This document shows positions 8,643 to 16,955 of a stretch of DNA of 33,153 bases, one piece after another. The stretch comes from Lachnospiraceae bacterium. GTDB taxonomy: Bacteria > Bacillota > Clostridia > Lachnospirales > Lachnospiraceae. Position numbers and translations under genes: made by a program. The notes below the pieces were generated by a model, which was not told the origin of the DNA, made no database searches, and saw only the letters and a list, made by a program, of their open reading frames with translations. Location: assembly GCA_028724245.1 (NCBI GenBank), contig JAQYDI010000048.1, forward strand, positions 1 to 33,153, read 5' to 3'. The number at the start of each line of letters is the position of its first letter. Within the stretch, counting starts at the first letter, position 1.

Positions 8643-10013
8643 GTGATTGATTTGACAGTAAAATCCAATGTGAGAGATATGACAACCGGAACCATATGGA
8701 AACATCTGATTCTCTTTTCCATACCTCTTCTGATCGGTAATTTTTTTCAGCAGCTGTATAATACAGTTGACAGTGTGATCGTGGGCAATTTTGTCAGCAG
8801 CCAGGCGCTTGCCGCGGTGGGGTCCACGGCTCCTGTAATCAATACGCTGGTGGGTACTTTCATGGGACTGGCCACCGGCGCGGGTGTTGTAATTTCCAAT
8901 TATTTCGGTGCAAAAAACCGTGAAAAACTGGAAACCTCCATCCATACCACCATGCTGCTGACTCTGATCCTGGGGGTTGCCTTTACCATAATCGGCATCC
9001 TTATGGTACCGCCCATGCTGCGGTTCATGTCCACGCCGGACGATGTTATGCACGATGCCGCCGTTTATCTGCGAATCTATTTCGGCGGCATGATTGCGGT
9101 AATGGTCTACAATATGGGGGCGGGAATTCTGCGTGCAGTGGGTGATTCTACACGGCCTCTGTATTTTCTCTGTGTGACCTGTATACTGAACATTTTTTTC
9201 GATCTGCTGTTTGTGGTGATATTTCACATGGGAATTGCAGGCGTTGCCTGTGCCACGGTGCTTTCCGAGATCATCTCCGCCATTCTGGTGCTGCTTGTTC
9301 TCATGCGCACCCATGAGGTTTACCGCCTGAGTCTTAAAAAGCTCCATATCAATCCGGCTGTTCTGAAACAGATCTGCATCATCGGCATTCCGGCGGCGCT
9401 GCAGATGGCTGTAACTTCATTTTCCAATGTATTTGTTCAGTCCTACATCAACCGGTTCGGTTCATCCTGCATGGCAGGCTGGACCTCCTACACCAAGATC
9501 GACCAGCTGGTAATTCTGCCCATGCAGAGTCTGTCCATGGCCGCTACCACCTTCACCGGTCAGAATCTGGGGGCTGCCAATCAGGAGCGGATTGAAAAAG
9601 GCGCAAAAACAGCCCTGGGCATCTCCCTTGGTATTACCATTGCCCTGACGGTTTTCATCAATGCGGCCACCACGCCGCTCATCCGGCTGTTCACCAGTCA
9701 GGCCGACGTACTGAATTACGGCTGTATTTTCCTGCGCTTCATGTCGCCCTTCTATGTATGCTGCTGCTTCAACCAGATCCACTCCGGCGTACTGAGGGGC
9801 TCCGGCGACGCCACCGGCCCCATGATCATCATGCTCAGCAGCTTTGTGGTTTTCCGCCAGATTTATCTGTTTATTGTCACACGGTTTATCCATACCCTGT
9901 ACCCGGTGGCATTTGCCTATCCGGCAGGATGGATATTGTGCAGTGTGCTGATGTTTTTTTATTACAGACGTCATTGCAGACGATTAAAAGAGAAAGGAAT
10001 TTTAAAACCATGA
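8643..10013 (+). CDS. MATE family multidrug/metabolite exporter (first of a pair)
   Basis: A membrane protein of about 456 residues of the MATE (multi antimicrobial extrusion) family, a cation-coupled exporter with twelve expected helices. Family traits are FSIPLLIGNFFQQLYNTVDSV in the first helix, GAKNREKLETSI after helix 2, and GQNLGAANQERIEKGAK in the second half. The start is uncertain: no ATG is available, and GTG at 8628, GTG at 8643 or TTG at 8652 all fit. GTG at 8643 is chosen because GAGGAAG lies 6 nt upstream, though TTG at 8652 is nearly as good. The last four bases overlap the next MATE gene. The substrate cannot be read from sequence. Confidence 0.9.
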   Translation: MIDLTVKSNVRDMTTGTIWKHLILFSIPLLIGNFFQQLYNTVDSVIVGNFVSSQALAAVGSTAPVINTLVGTFMGLATGAGVVISNYFGAKNREKLETSIHTTMLLTLILGVAFTIIGILMVPPMLRFMSTPDDVMHDAAVYLRIYFGGMIAVMVYNMGAGILRAVGDSTRPLYFLCVTCILNIFFDLLFVVIFHMGIAGVACATVLSEIISAILVLLVLMRTHEVYRLSLKKLHINPAVLKQICIIGIPAALQMAVTSFSNVFVQSYINRFGSSCMAGWTSYTKIDQLVILPMQSLSMAATTFTGQNLGAANQERIEKGAKTALGISLGITIALTVFINAATTPLIRLFTSQADVLNYGCIFLRFMSPFYVCCCFNQIHSGVLRGSGDATGPMIIMLSSFVVFRQIYLFIVTRFIHTLYPVAFAYPAGWILCSVLMFFYYRRHCRRLKEKGILKP

Positions 10014-11368
10014 AAGACCACCTGTTTTCAGACAGAGTTTTCTGCCGGAAGCTGTTTCAGCTGACTGCTCCCATTGCGCTCCAGAGCCTGATGCTGGCTT
10101 CTGTGGCGGCGGCAGATGCCATTATGCTGGGAAGTGTTGAGCAGAATTCCATGTCTGCCGTTTCCCTGGCCACCCAGATCCAGTTCATCCAGAACATGAT
10201 TCTGTCCGCCATCGTCTCCACTGCCGGGATTCTCGGAGCCCAGTACTGGGGAAAGGGCGACCGCCAGACCGTCAATGATATTTTCTGCATCAGTCTCCGG
10301 TGCTGCGGGCTGATTTCCCTGCTGTTCTTTGCGGGATGCATGTTCTTCCCCCGCTATCTGATGCTGATTTTTACCAATGAAGAAGTCCTGATCACCATAG
10401 GCATCCGCTATCTCAGGATCGCCGGCTGGTCTTATCTGCTTACGGGTATTTCCCAGTGTTATCTTGCGGTCATGAAAGTAAGCGAACACGCTTCACAGAC
10501 AGCCCTGATCAGTTCCGGCGCTGTAGTGATCAATATTATTTTAAATGCGGTGTTCATCTACGGGCTGTTCGGTCTGCCCGCCATGGAAGTACAGGGCGCG
10601 GCACTGGCCACCCTGATCGCCAGAGCCATCGAACTGATCTGGTGCATCATCTGTTCTCTGAAAGACGGATATATCCGCCCGGATCTGAGCCGTTTTCTGA
10701 AACGCAATCCGCTTCTTTCGGCTGATTTCCGCAAATGTGCGCTCCCTCTGCTTGGCGCTGGTCTGTTCTGGGGCGTCGGTTTTACCTCCTATACCGCTTT
10801 TATGGGACATATGGGAACCGATGCAGCCGCGGCCAATTCCATCGCCGCTGTAGTCCGTGACCTGATCTGCTGCGCGTGCAATGGCATCAGCAGCGGCGGC
10901 GGTATTCTGGTAGGACATGAACTGGGCGCAGGCAATCTGAAACGGGGAAAACTGTACGGAGACCGCCTTGTAAAGCTGGCATTCTTATGCGGTTTCCTGT
11001 CCACCGGCGTTATGCTTGCCGTCACCCCGCTGGTACTGCGTTTTGTAAAGCTTACGGACGGTGCCGCCGGCTATCTGACCGGTATGATGGTCATCATGGC
11101 ATTTTACATGATCGGCCGGGCAGTCAATACCATTATCATCAACGGCATCTTTGCATCGGGCGGAGACACCCTCTTTGACATGTACAGTCTGGCCGTATGC
11201 ATGTGGGGAATCGCCATTCCGCTGGCCGCGGCGGGAACTTTTCTGTTCCACTGGCCGGTACTTGTGGTGTACGCCTGCACCTGTCTGGACGAGGTCGGAA
11301 AGATTCCGTGGGTAATGGCACATTATAAAAAATATAAATGGGTGAAGGATCTGACACGGGAGATGTGA
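10010..11368 (+). CDS. MATE family exporter (second of a pair)
   Basis: A 452-residue MATE protein starting MKDHLFSDRVFCRKLFQLTAP. ATG at 10010 overlaps the TGA of the first MATE gene (ATGA) and is preceded by GAAAGGA, so translation is probably coupled. MATE features include SLMLASVAAADAIMLG near the first helix, GAQYWGKGDRQTVNDIF, and GHELGAGNLKRGKLYGDRL in the second half. The two proteins are clearly diverged, so this is not a recent duplication. A frame open upstream to 9758 overlaps the first gene and is rejected. The substrate is unknown. Confidence 0.92.
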   Translation: MKDHLFSDRVFCRKLFQLTAPIALQSLMLASVAAADAIMLGSVEQNSMSAVSLATQIQFIQNMILSAIVSTAGILGAQYWGKGDRQTVNDIFCISLRCCGLISLLFFAGCMFFPRYLMLIFTNEEVLITIGIRYLRIAGWSYLLTGISQCYLAVMKVSEHASQTALISSGAVVINIILNAVFIYGLFGLPAMEVQGAALATLIARAIELIWCIICSLKDGYIRPDLSRFLKRNPLLSADFRKCALPLLGAGLFWGVGFTSYTAFMGHMGTDAAAANSIAAVVRDLICCACNGISSGGGILVGHELGAGNLKRGKLYGDRLVKLAFLCGFLSTGVMLAVTPLVLRFVKLTDGAAGYLTGMMVIMAFYMIGRAVNTIIINGIFASGGDTLFDMYSLAVCMWGIAIPLAAAGTFLFHWPVLVVYACTCLDEVGKIPWVMAHYKKYKWVKDLTREM

Positions 11369-11396
11369 TGTACATTTCCGGTAAATAATGTATAAT
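11369..11396 (+). promoter_or_regulatory. Putative promoter for the TPR-like gene
   Basis: -35-like TGTACA (11369-11374), 16-nt spacer, -10 TATAAT (11391-11396), starting at the base after the second MATE stop. It could give the next gene its own transcript. Confidence 0.5.
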
Positions 11397-11477
11397 GATT
11401 ACATATCATAAATATCAGAAACCTACCAAAATCAAAACTACCGGATTACAACCGAACACTGTGAAAGGACAACTCAC

Positions 11478-12260
11478 ATGACCGACAACAATCAAAAAAG
11501 CAAAGACAGCAATCAGCAAGTCAAAAAACTGATGAACAGAAAATTAAAAAAATTTACAAAATTAACAGAACAATGTTATGAGGACATGATCGGAATGAGC
11601 AAAAACAGCCGCTGCTGGATGCAGGCTTTCGATCTGCTGAAAGAAATCGTTCTCGAAGGGCGGCAGAATGATCCGTCTTTTGCGCCGGAACTTGTGCAGC
11701 TGGATGACGCCACGGATTTTGCATACGATTTCGAAGGATGGATTGAAGATTTCACAGATGAACTGGACATGAATCATGAATATGAAACACTTCTCAGGGT
11801 ATGTGATGACCTGCTTGATCTGTTCGGCTGGCCCGAATACACCGGTTCCGATGTGAAATTCATGCGTTCCTCCGCCCTCATTTCTCTGGGAAGAAAGGAC
11901 GAAGCAGCTCTGTACTGCCGGGAATGGATACAGAAAGAGCCGGAAAATATTGCAGCTGCCGCAGCCTCTGTATATGCCCTGACCGCAGTCCGGGACTTTG
12001 ATGCCGCCGAACAGCTGATCCATCGATTTATCATCGACAGCAATGAATGCACAGAGGAAAATGATATCATGTTCACGGCAGCATCCAGATTCTACGAAAT
12101 AACCGGCAATAAAAAAGCAAAAAAGAAAATGGATCAGGCGCTGGAAGCCTACGAAGAATCTCTAAAAGACATGTTTGACATGGACGGCTTTGATGATGAC
12201 TTTGACGAAGATGTGGATGAGTTTCTTTCCTTCCTGGATGAAGGACTGCCATTTAACTAA
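11478..12260 (+). CDS. TPR-like acidic protein, function unknown
   Basis: A 260-residue soluble protein. The basic N-terminus (residues 1-30, lysine-rich) is followed by helical repeats resembling tetratricopeptide units, for example SALISLGRKDEAALYCREW and AVRDFDAAEQLIHRF. It ends in a strongly acidic tail (DMDGFDDDFDEDVDEFLSF). TPR folds usually mediate protein contacts; no catalytic motif is seen. The start has AAAGGA 8 nt upstream. It lies after the MATE pair and before a palindromic element at 12324-12403. The charge contrast between its two ends is notable. I do not recognise a named family. Confidence 0.75.
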   Translation: MTDNNQKSKDSNQQVKKLMNRKLKKFTKLTEQCYEDMIGMSKNSRCWMQAFDLLKEIVLEGRQNDPSFAPELVQLDDATDFAYDFEGWIEDFTDELDMNHEYETLLRVCDDLLDLFGWPEYTGSDVKFMRSSALISLGRKDEAALYCREWIQKEPENIAAAAASVYALTAVRDFDAAEQLIHRFIIDSNECTEENDIMFTAASRFYEITGNKKAKKKMDQALEAYEESLKDMFDMDGFDDDFDEDVDEFLSFLDEGLPFN

Positions 12261-12323
12261 AAGCTGTTATTCCCGGTTTTCAGGCAGCATTGCATTTTCA
12301 GGATGGATACTGTAAAATAATCT

Positions 12324-12403
12324 GTAACTGTACAAATCTGCTTGGTGGATACGCCACACCGAGGAAACACACAGTGTTTTCGAGGTTGGCTCTGAACAGT
12401 TAC
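12324..12403. repeat. Dispersed palindromic element, copy 1
   Basis: An 80-bp element bounded by GTAACTGT and ACAGTTAC. It contains GGATACGCCACACC, a central imperfect hairpin (GAGGAAACACAC then GTGTTTTCGAGG), and TTGGCTCTGAACAGTTAC. The same pieces recur at 23588-23640, 29273-29319 and 31783-31928. It has no coding content and lies in the gap between the TPR-like and AAA-ATPase genes. Confidence 0.75.
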
Positions 12404-12431
12404 AATAATTTTAGTATTTCCTCGGTGTGGC
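12353..12431. repeat. Perfect 15-bp inverted repeat upstream of the AAA-ATPase gene
   Basis: GCCACACCGAGGAAA (12353-12367) and its exact reverse complement (12417-12431) flank a 49-bp centre. The left arm is inside repeat copy 1, and the right arm lies outside the TIR-bounded element. The right arm ends 31 nt before the ATG at 12463, so the structure would form in the 5' region of that mRNA. Confidence 0.7.
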
Positions 12432-12462
12432 ATATTATTACAGAAAGGCAGGTGCAGATCAT

Positions 12463-14040
12463 ATGGGAATGTATCTTAATGTGGGAAATGCCGGTTTTCA
12501 ATCTGTGCGAAAGGGGCTTTATGTCGATAAGAGTGAATTAATCGCTTTTATCAACAGCACACTGGGAACCAAAGATAAACTGACATGTGTCAGCAGACCC
12601 CGAAGATTCGGCAAATCATTTGCAACGCAGATGCTGTGTGCATACTATGATAAAAGCTGTGATTCCAGAAGCTTATTCTGCGACCTGAAAATTGCAGAAA
12701 ATCCTGATTTTGATACCTTTCTGAATCAATATAACGTAATTTATCTTGACATCACATGGTTCATTTCCACTGAAAGAAATGTCAAAAATACCGTATCCTA
12801 CCTTCAGGAACAGGTAATAAACGAATTATGCAGTGTCTATCCTTTTGTTGAAAAAGAAAGTTCGCTGCCCATTGTGCTCGCAAAAATTGCCGAAAGAACC
12901 GGACAGCAATTTATCATCATTATTGATGAATGGGACGCTTTATTTCGGGAAGCAAAAGATGATGTTGTTTTACAGAAGGAATATCTTCAGCTGCTTCGCG
13001 GACTTTTCAAAAGCAGCCTGACTGATAAAATGATAGAAGCTGCCTATATGACAGGAATCCTTCCCATCAAAAAATACGGAACGCAATCTGCTCTGACCGA
13101 TTTTAGAGAATACACCATGCTTCAGCCAAAAAAGCTGGCAGAATATGTGGGATTTACAGAAGCTGAAGTAAAAAAGCTCTGCCGGGAGTACAATATGAAT
13201 TTTGAGGATGCGAAGAAATGGTATGATGGTTACTCTTTCAGCAAAGTTAAATCCGTATACAGTCCCAATTCTGTTATACAGGCTATCATCAATGAAGAAT
13301 TTGGTGATTACTGGACAGAAACAGAAACCTATGAATCTTTGAAATCCTACATTGACCTGAACGAAGACGGCCTGAAAGATGCAATTGTATCCATGCTGGC
13401 CGGAAACAGATGCCGGATTAATACAAGAACTTTCCAGAACGATATATCAAACATCAAAAATAAAGATGACGTACTGACTCTGCTTGTCCATCTGGGATAT
13501 CTGGCCTATGATTCCACGAAAAGGGAAGTTTATATCCCCAATCAGGAGGTTGCCGACGAATTTAAAAACGCCGTGGAATACAGCGGATGGAAGGGTATTT
13601 CAGAAGCACTGCAGGCATCTGAAGAATTACTGGAAGCCACCCTGCGCGGAGATACCAGAACCGTTGAAGAAGGCATCGATGCAATACATGCATCAAATGT
13701 ATCGGTTCTTGCCTATAATAACGAAAATGCCCTCAGCTGCGTTATTACACTTGCTTACTATTCTGCGCAGAAAGATTATACCCTGATCAGAGAACTCCCA
13801 ACGGGAAAGGGATTTGCAGATATCGTTTTTCTCCCCAGAAAACATACAGATAAGCCTACTCTGATCGTGGAATTAAAATGGGACAAATCGGTTCAGGGAG
13901 CCATCAATCAGATTAAAGAAAAGAATTACGCAGGATTACTGGATGAATACACAGAAAATCTTCTTCTTGTAGGGATCAATTACAACAAAAAAGAAAAAAG
14001 ACATGAATGTCTGATAGAAAAATATCACAAAAACCAATAA
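12463..14040 (+). CDS. AAA-ATPase-like / PD-(D/E)XK nuclease-like protein (DUF1703 type)
   Basis: A 525-residue protein of the AAA-ATPase-like plus DUF1703 family, common in many copies in gut anaerobes. A Walker A-like motif is at residues 44-52 (SRPRRFGKS) and Walker B at 150-157 (FIIIIDEW). The C-terminal domain has a PD-(D/E)XK-type core: D453 (FADIVF), then E470-x-K472 (IVELKW). Biological role is not established; nuclease activity is inferred only from the motif. ATG at 12463 is chosen over the earlier in-frame start at 12427 because AGGTG lies 8 nt before it. No clear promoter was found. Codon use is AT-richer than the neighbours, possibly a sign of mobility. Confidence 0.85.
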   Translation: MGMYLNVGNAGFQSVRKGLYVDKSELIAFINSTLGTKDKLTCVSRPRRFGKSFATQMLCAYYDKSCDSRSLFCDLKIAENPDFDTFLNQYNVIYLDITWFISTERNVKNTVSYLQEQVINELCSVYPFVEKESSLPIVLAKIAERTGQQFIIIIDEWDALFREAKDDVVLQKEYLQLLRGLFKSSLTDKMIEAAYMTGILPIKKYGTQSALTDFREYTMLQPKKLAEYVGFTEAEVKKLCREYNMNFEDAKKWYDGYSFSKVKSVYSPNSVIQAIINEEFGDYWTETETYESLKSYIDLNEDGLKDAIVSMLAGNRCRINTRTFQNDISNIKNKDDVLTLLVHLGYLAYDSTKREVYIPNQEVADEFKNAVEYSGWKGISEALQASEELLEATLRGDTRTVEEGIDAIHASNVSVLAYNNENALSCVITLAYYSAQKDYTLIRELPTGKGFADIVFLPRKHTDKPTLIVELKWDKSVQGAINQIKEKNYAGLLDEYTENLLLVGINYNKKEKRHECLIEKYHKNQ

Positions 14041-14057
14041 CCCGGCCAGGCAATCCC

Positions 14058-14086
14058 GCATAGCCGGACCAGCCTCCGCATACACT
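14058..14086 (+). promoter_or_regulatory. Sigma-E-like sporulation promoter of spoIIID
   Basis: -35-like GCATAGC (14058-14064), 14-nt spacer, -10 CATACACT (14079-14086). The -10 fits the Bacillus sigma-E consensus CATACAHT, and the -35 matches 5 of 7 of KMATATT. In Bacillus subtilis spoIIID is a sigma-E gene, so this fits. The start would be near 14092-14094. Confidence 0.65.
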
Positions 14087-14115
14087 GTACAAACAGCGTC
14101 TTCGGAGGCTTTTCT
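14071..14115 (+). terminator. Terminator-like hairpin overlapping the spoIIID promoter and ribosome-binding site
   Basis: AGCCTCCG (14071-14078) pairs with CGGAGGCT (14103-14110), followed by TTTTC. A nested CTGT/ACAG stem (14085-14088, 14093-14096) lies in the loop. It can end transcripts of the AAA-ATPase gene. The loop contains the sigma-E-like -10, and the 3' arm contains the spoIIID Shine-Dalgarno GGAGG (14104-14108). Confidence 0.65.
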
Positions 14116-14385
14116 TTGAAGGATTACATAGAAGAACGGGCAGTGGAAATTGCCGGCTACATTATCGATCAGAAGGCAACTGTGCGCCAGACAGCGAAGA
14201 AATACGGGATCAGCAAATCGACCGTGCATAAAGACGTTACCGTACGTCTCGCTGAGATCAACCCCAGCCTTGCCTCCCGGGTCCGCGATGTCCTGAACCT
14301 GAACAAATCGGAGCGGCATATCCGCGGCGGGATGGCGACTAAAGCAAAATATATGCAGAAGCGGGTCAGCAATCTGCATTCGTAG
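14116..14385 (+). CDS. spoIIID: Stage III sporulation transcriptional regulator SpoIIID
   Basis: An 89-residue protein with the SpoIIID pattern: DYIEERAVEIAGYIID, a helix-turn-helix at about residues 21-41 (ATVRQTAKKYGISKSTVHKD), then RLAEINPSLASRVRDVLN and RHIRGGMATKAKYM. SpoIIID is a mother-cell DNA-binding protein that activates and represses sigma-E-regulon genes and prepares the switch to sigma-K. The start is TTG at 14116, set by GGAGG 7 nt upstream. A sigma-E-like promoter lies at 14058-14086. The gene ends before a strong stem-loop at 14438-14475. This is the clearest evidence that the organism forms spores. Confidence 0.94.
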   Translation: MKDYIEERAVEIAGYIIDQKATVRQTAKKYGISKSTVHKDVTVRLAEINPSLASRVRDVLNLNKSERHIRGGMATKAKYMQKRVSNLHS

Positions 14386-14437
14386 ATTTCCAGATACCTC
14401 CGGATAAATAAATCTCAAATGACTTTTTCATAGAAAT

Positions 14438-14475
14438 ATAAGGTGGACAGCGTTTTTATGCCGCGTCCACCTTAT
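14438..14475. terminator. Convergent stem-loop between spoIIID and the dehydrogenase
   Basis: ATAAGGTGGAC (14438-14448) and GTCCACCTTAT (14465-14475) form a perfect 11-bp stem with a 16-nt loop between two convergent genes. The flanks are only moderately T-rich, so it is probably a bidirectional terminator of moderate strength. Confidence 0.65.
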
Positions 14476-14480
14476 CGATT

Positions 14481-15590
14481 TCAAAACATCTGCCCGGGCA
14501 GCTGCTGTACATCCAGCTTTTTCGCTGCGTCCACGATCATGTCCTCTGTTACACGATAGGGGTAATGCTCCAGATCTTCATCTTTTACAATGATTCCGGC
14601 AACCTTTTTTACATCCTCCACTGTGACACCGATATCCGACAGCTTTACAGGCAGCCCCACCTTCTGGTTGAATTGCATCATTTTCCGGCACTCTTCTTCT
14701 CTGCCGTCAATAAGCAGAAGCATCAGGATTCCGAATCCGACCACCACGCCGTGCAGATGCTCTTTCTTCGTTTCATCAAAATCCGGCAGACTGCACAGGC
14801 CGTAGAAAAACGCGTGGGCCACACCGCCATTGTAATCCATGGTGTGATCCCTTGCCACCAGCATGGAAACCCAGCCTGTTGTGATGATAATTGCCAGCGC
14901 CGCCTGTTCCAGATCGTAAGATGCAATGCCCGCTTCATTATCTTTCAGCGCCTGTTCCCCGTGCTGAACCAGCGTTTCCATGCACATGCGGCTCAGATTG
15001 ACGCCCATGGCACGGAAATGCTCCAACTGTTCTCCCTTTGCCGAAATACTTACTTCATAATATTTGGCGCAGGTGTCTCCGATGCCCGCCCACAGATACT
15101 GAACGGGAGCTTTCGCCATAATATCTGTATCGAGAAATACATGAACCGCCGATTTCAGGAAATGAACGAAACGGCAGAAGCTTCCGTCCTCATTGTAAAC
15201 AATCGATACGGAAGAAGATGCTGCACAGTTTGATGCAATAGTAGGAAATGCAGCATAGGGGATTCCCAGTTCCAGACTGACCAGCTTACATGTATCAACT
15301 GCTTTCCCACCTCCCACAGCAAATATGATATCAGCTTCCAGAACAGCCGGCTCCTCCGCCAGACGTTTTGCTGCTTCAAAAGTACATTCTTTTCCATACC
15401 AGACAAATGCACTGATCTCCATGTCGGTGCCTTCCAGCGCACGCAGCAGCTTTTCCCGGGCGGCAGCCATGGCCTTCTCTCCTCCGATCACAACAGCTTT
15501 TCTTCCGTATAATCTGCAGAATTCCGGTATTTTTTCATAAGCGTCAGGCCCCACCGTATAGGAAGGGATCACAATTGAATAATTCTCCAT
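14481..15590 (-). CDS. Iron-containing alcohol dehydrogenase, glycerol dehydrogenase-like
   Basis: A 369-residue member of the glycerol dehydrogenase / iron-containing alcohol dehydrogenase fold. An N-terminal NAD-binding half holds the glycine-rich IIFAVGGGKAVDTCK near residues 88-102 and FPTIASNCAASSS. The helical metal-binding half has candidate ligands in GIGDTCAKYYE (Asp), GGVAHAFFYG (His) and LHGVVVGFG (His). It probably oxidises or reduces a polyol or hydroxyketone using NAD(H); the exact substrate is not predictable. The start has AAGGTGAG just upstream. It is divergent from the aminotransferase and convergent with spoIIID. Confidence 0.88.
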   Translation of the reverse strand: MENYSIVIPSYTVGPDAYEKIPEFCRLYGRKAVVIGGEKAMAAAREKLLRALEGTDMEISAFVWYGKECTFEAAKRLAEEPAVLEADIIFAVGGGKAVDTCKLVSLELGIPYAAFPTIASNCAASSSVSIVYNEDGSFCRFVHFLKSAVHVFLDTDIMAKAPVQYLWAGIGDTCAKYYEVSISAKGEQLEHFRAMGVNLSRMCMETLVQHGEQALKDNEAGIASYDLEQAALAIIITTGWVSMLVARDHTMDYNGGVAHAFFYGLCSLPDFDETKKEHLHGVVVGFGILMLLLIDGREEECRKMMQFNQKVGLPVKLSDIGVTVEDVKKVAGIIVKDEDLEHYPYRVTEDMIVDAAKKLDVQQLPGQMF

Positions 15591-15602
15591 AAGCTCACCT
15601 TC

Positions 15603-15631
15603 TTGTCTTTCTTACATTAACGTGATAAAAT
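15603..15631 (+). promoter_or_regulatory. Promoter of the aminotransferase gene
   Basis: -35-like TTGTCT (15603-15608), 17-nt spacer, -10 TAAAAT (15626-15631), preceded by TGA, making an extended -10. It sits in the divergent gap with the dehydrogenase gene, about 40 nt from the ATG. Confidence 0.6.
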
Positions 15632-15669
15632 CATTTTCAGTTACTACTATTTATCTGCGAGGTACCAAT

Positions 15670-16854
15670 ATGCTGAATCAACAATACACCAGTATGCTGA
15701 AAGAAAAAGATATCATCTTCGAAATTTTTAATTACTCACAGAAACGCGCGAAGGAGATCGGCGCTGAAAATGTTTACGATTTCAGTCTGGGCAATCCTTC
15801 TGTTCCTGCGCCCTCTGCAGTCCGTTCCGTCATGGAAGAAAAGCTTGAAACACTGGATCCGCTTTCCCTGCACGGCTACAGCCCCGGTCCGGGAATCCCG
15901 GAGGTAAAAGAAAAAATCGCTGCAGACCTGAACCTGCGTTACGGCTGCCATTACAAAGCATCCAATCTTTTCATGACTGCCGGTGCAGCGGGTGCTCTTG
16001 CCCACGCCCTGCGTGCTGTTTCCAATCCCGGTGATGAAATCCTGACTATTGCACCGTATTTTCCGGAATACCGGCCTTATACTGCCGGTGCCGGACTGAA
16101 GCTGAAAATCGCTCCGGCTGACACGGACACTTTTCAGGTTCCTTTTGATACGCTGGAGGATATGCTCACACCTGCCGTTTCCGCAGTTCTGATCAATTCC
16201 CCCAACAACCCCAGCGGCATCGTATATTCCACACCTACCATAAAACGGCTGGCTGAAATTCTGACCCGCAAATCGGAAGAATACGGTCACACCATCTTTC
16301 TGATTTCCGATGAACCTTACCGCGATATTATATTCAGCGGTACGGACGCTCCCTATATCGCCAATTATTATACGGACACAATTACCTGCTACTCTTTCAG
16401 CAAGTCCATTTCCCTCCCCGGCGAACGGATCGGCTATCTGGCAGTCAATCCCGACAGCCGGTACGCGGAGCAGATCATTGAACTCTGCCCTCAGATTTCC
16501 CGCACCACAGGGCATAACGGAGCGGCATCCCTGCTCCAGCATACCGTTGGCGACGTATGTTCCATGACATCCGAACTGTCTGTTTACGAAAATAATAAAA
16601 ATCTGCTTTATCAGGCTCTCACAAAATACGGCTATCAATGCGTCGAACCCGGAGGAACCTTCTACATGTTCCCCCGCTCACCGGAGCCGGATTCCATGGC
16701 TTTCTGCAGACGTGCCATGGATATGGATCTGATGCTGGTTCCCGGCGACACCTTCGGCTGTCCCGGACACTTCCGGATCGCATACTGCGTACCCGAAGAA
16801 AGAGTAAAAAAAGCGCTTCCGATCTTTGCCCGTCTGGCAGAAAGCTACCGGTAA
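15670..16854 (+). CDS. PLP-dependent class I/II aminotransferase
   Basis: A 394-residue fold-type I aminotransferase that moves an amino group between an amino acid and a 2-oxo acid. Motifs: NSPNNPSG with N180, SDEPYR with D214 and Y217, the PLP lysine K245 in YSFSKSIS, and R253 in GERIGY. The C-terminal half shows FRIAYCVP, where the substrate carboxylate-binding arginine is expected. Substrate is unclear; an aspartate/aromatic-type enzyme is the nearest guess. ATG at 15670 is preferred over an upstream in-frame start (15622) because GAGGT lies 6 nt before it. The gene ends just before a palindromic element. Confidence 0.92.
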   Translation: MLNQQYTSMLKEKDIIFEIFNYSQKRAKEIGAENVYDFSLGNPSVPAPSAVRSVMEEKLETLDPLSLHGYSPGPGIPEVKEKIAADLNLRYGCHYKASNLFMTAGAAGALAHALRAVSNPGDEILTIAPYFPEYRPYTAGAGLKLKIAPADTDTFQVPFDTLEDMLTPAVSAVLINSPNNPSGIVYSTPTIKRLAEILTRKSEEYGHTIFLISDEPYRDIIFSGTDAPYIANYYTDTITCYSFSKSISLPGERIGYLAVNPDSRYAEQIIELCPQISRTTGHNGAASLLQHTVGDVCSMTSELSVYENNKNLLYQALTKYGYQCVEPGGTFYMFPRSPEPDSMAFCRRAMDMDLMLVPGDTFGCPGHFRIAYCVPEERVKKALPIFARLAESYR

Positions 16855-16900
16855 GCGCTGTTCATAAATTCAGATCATATATAGATTCAGATCATACTGG

Positions 16901-16955
16901 CAACTGTTCAGAGTCAGCCTCATCCCCAAAATACTGACCGGCTCTGAACAGTTAC
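16901..16955. repeat. Dispersed palindromic element, short copy 2
   Basis: AACTGTTCAGAG (16902-16913) and CTCTGAACAGTT (16942-16953) form a 12-bp inverted repeat. The element lies between convergent genes and touches the stop codon of the ABC ATPase gene. It has family ends but a different centre. By position it may also act as a bidirectional transcription stop. Confidence 0.7.

Noticed and set aside
8616-9347. Long minus-strand frame opposite the first MATE gene
   Set aside because: Antisense shadow of a clear membrane protein; composition rich in His and Gln with no family pattern.
15637-15645. TCAGTTAC in the aminotransferase leader as another element end
   Set aside because: Only eight bases match and there is no partner arm; likely chance.
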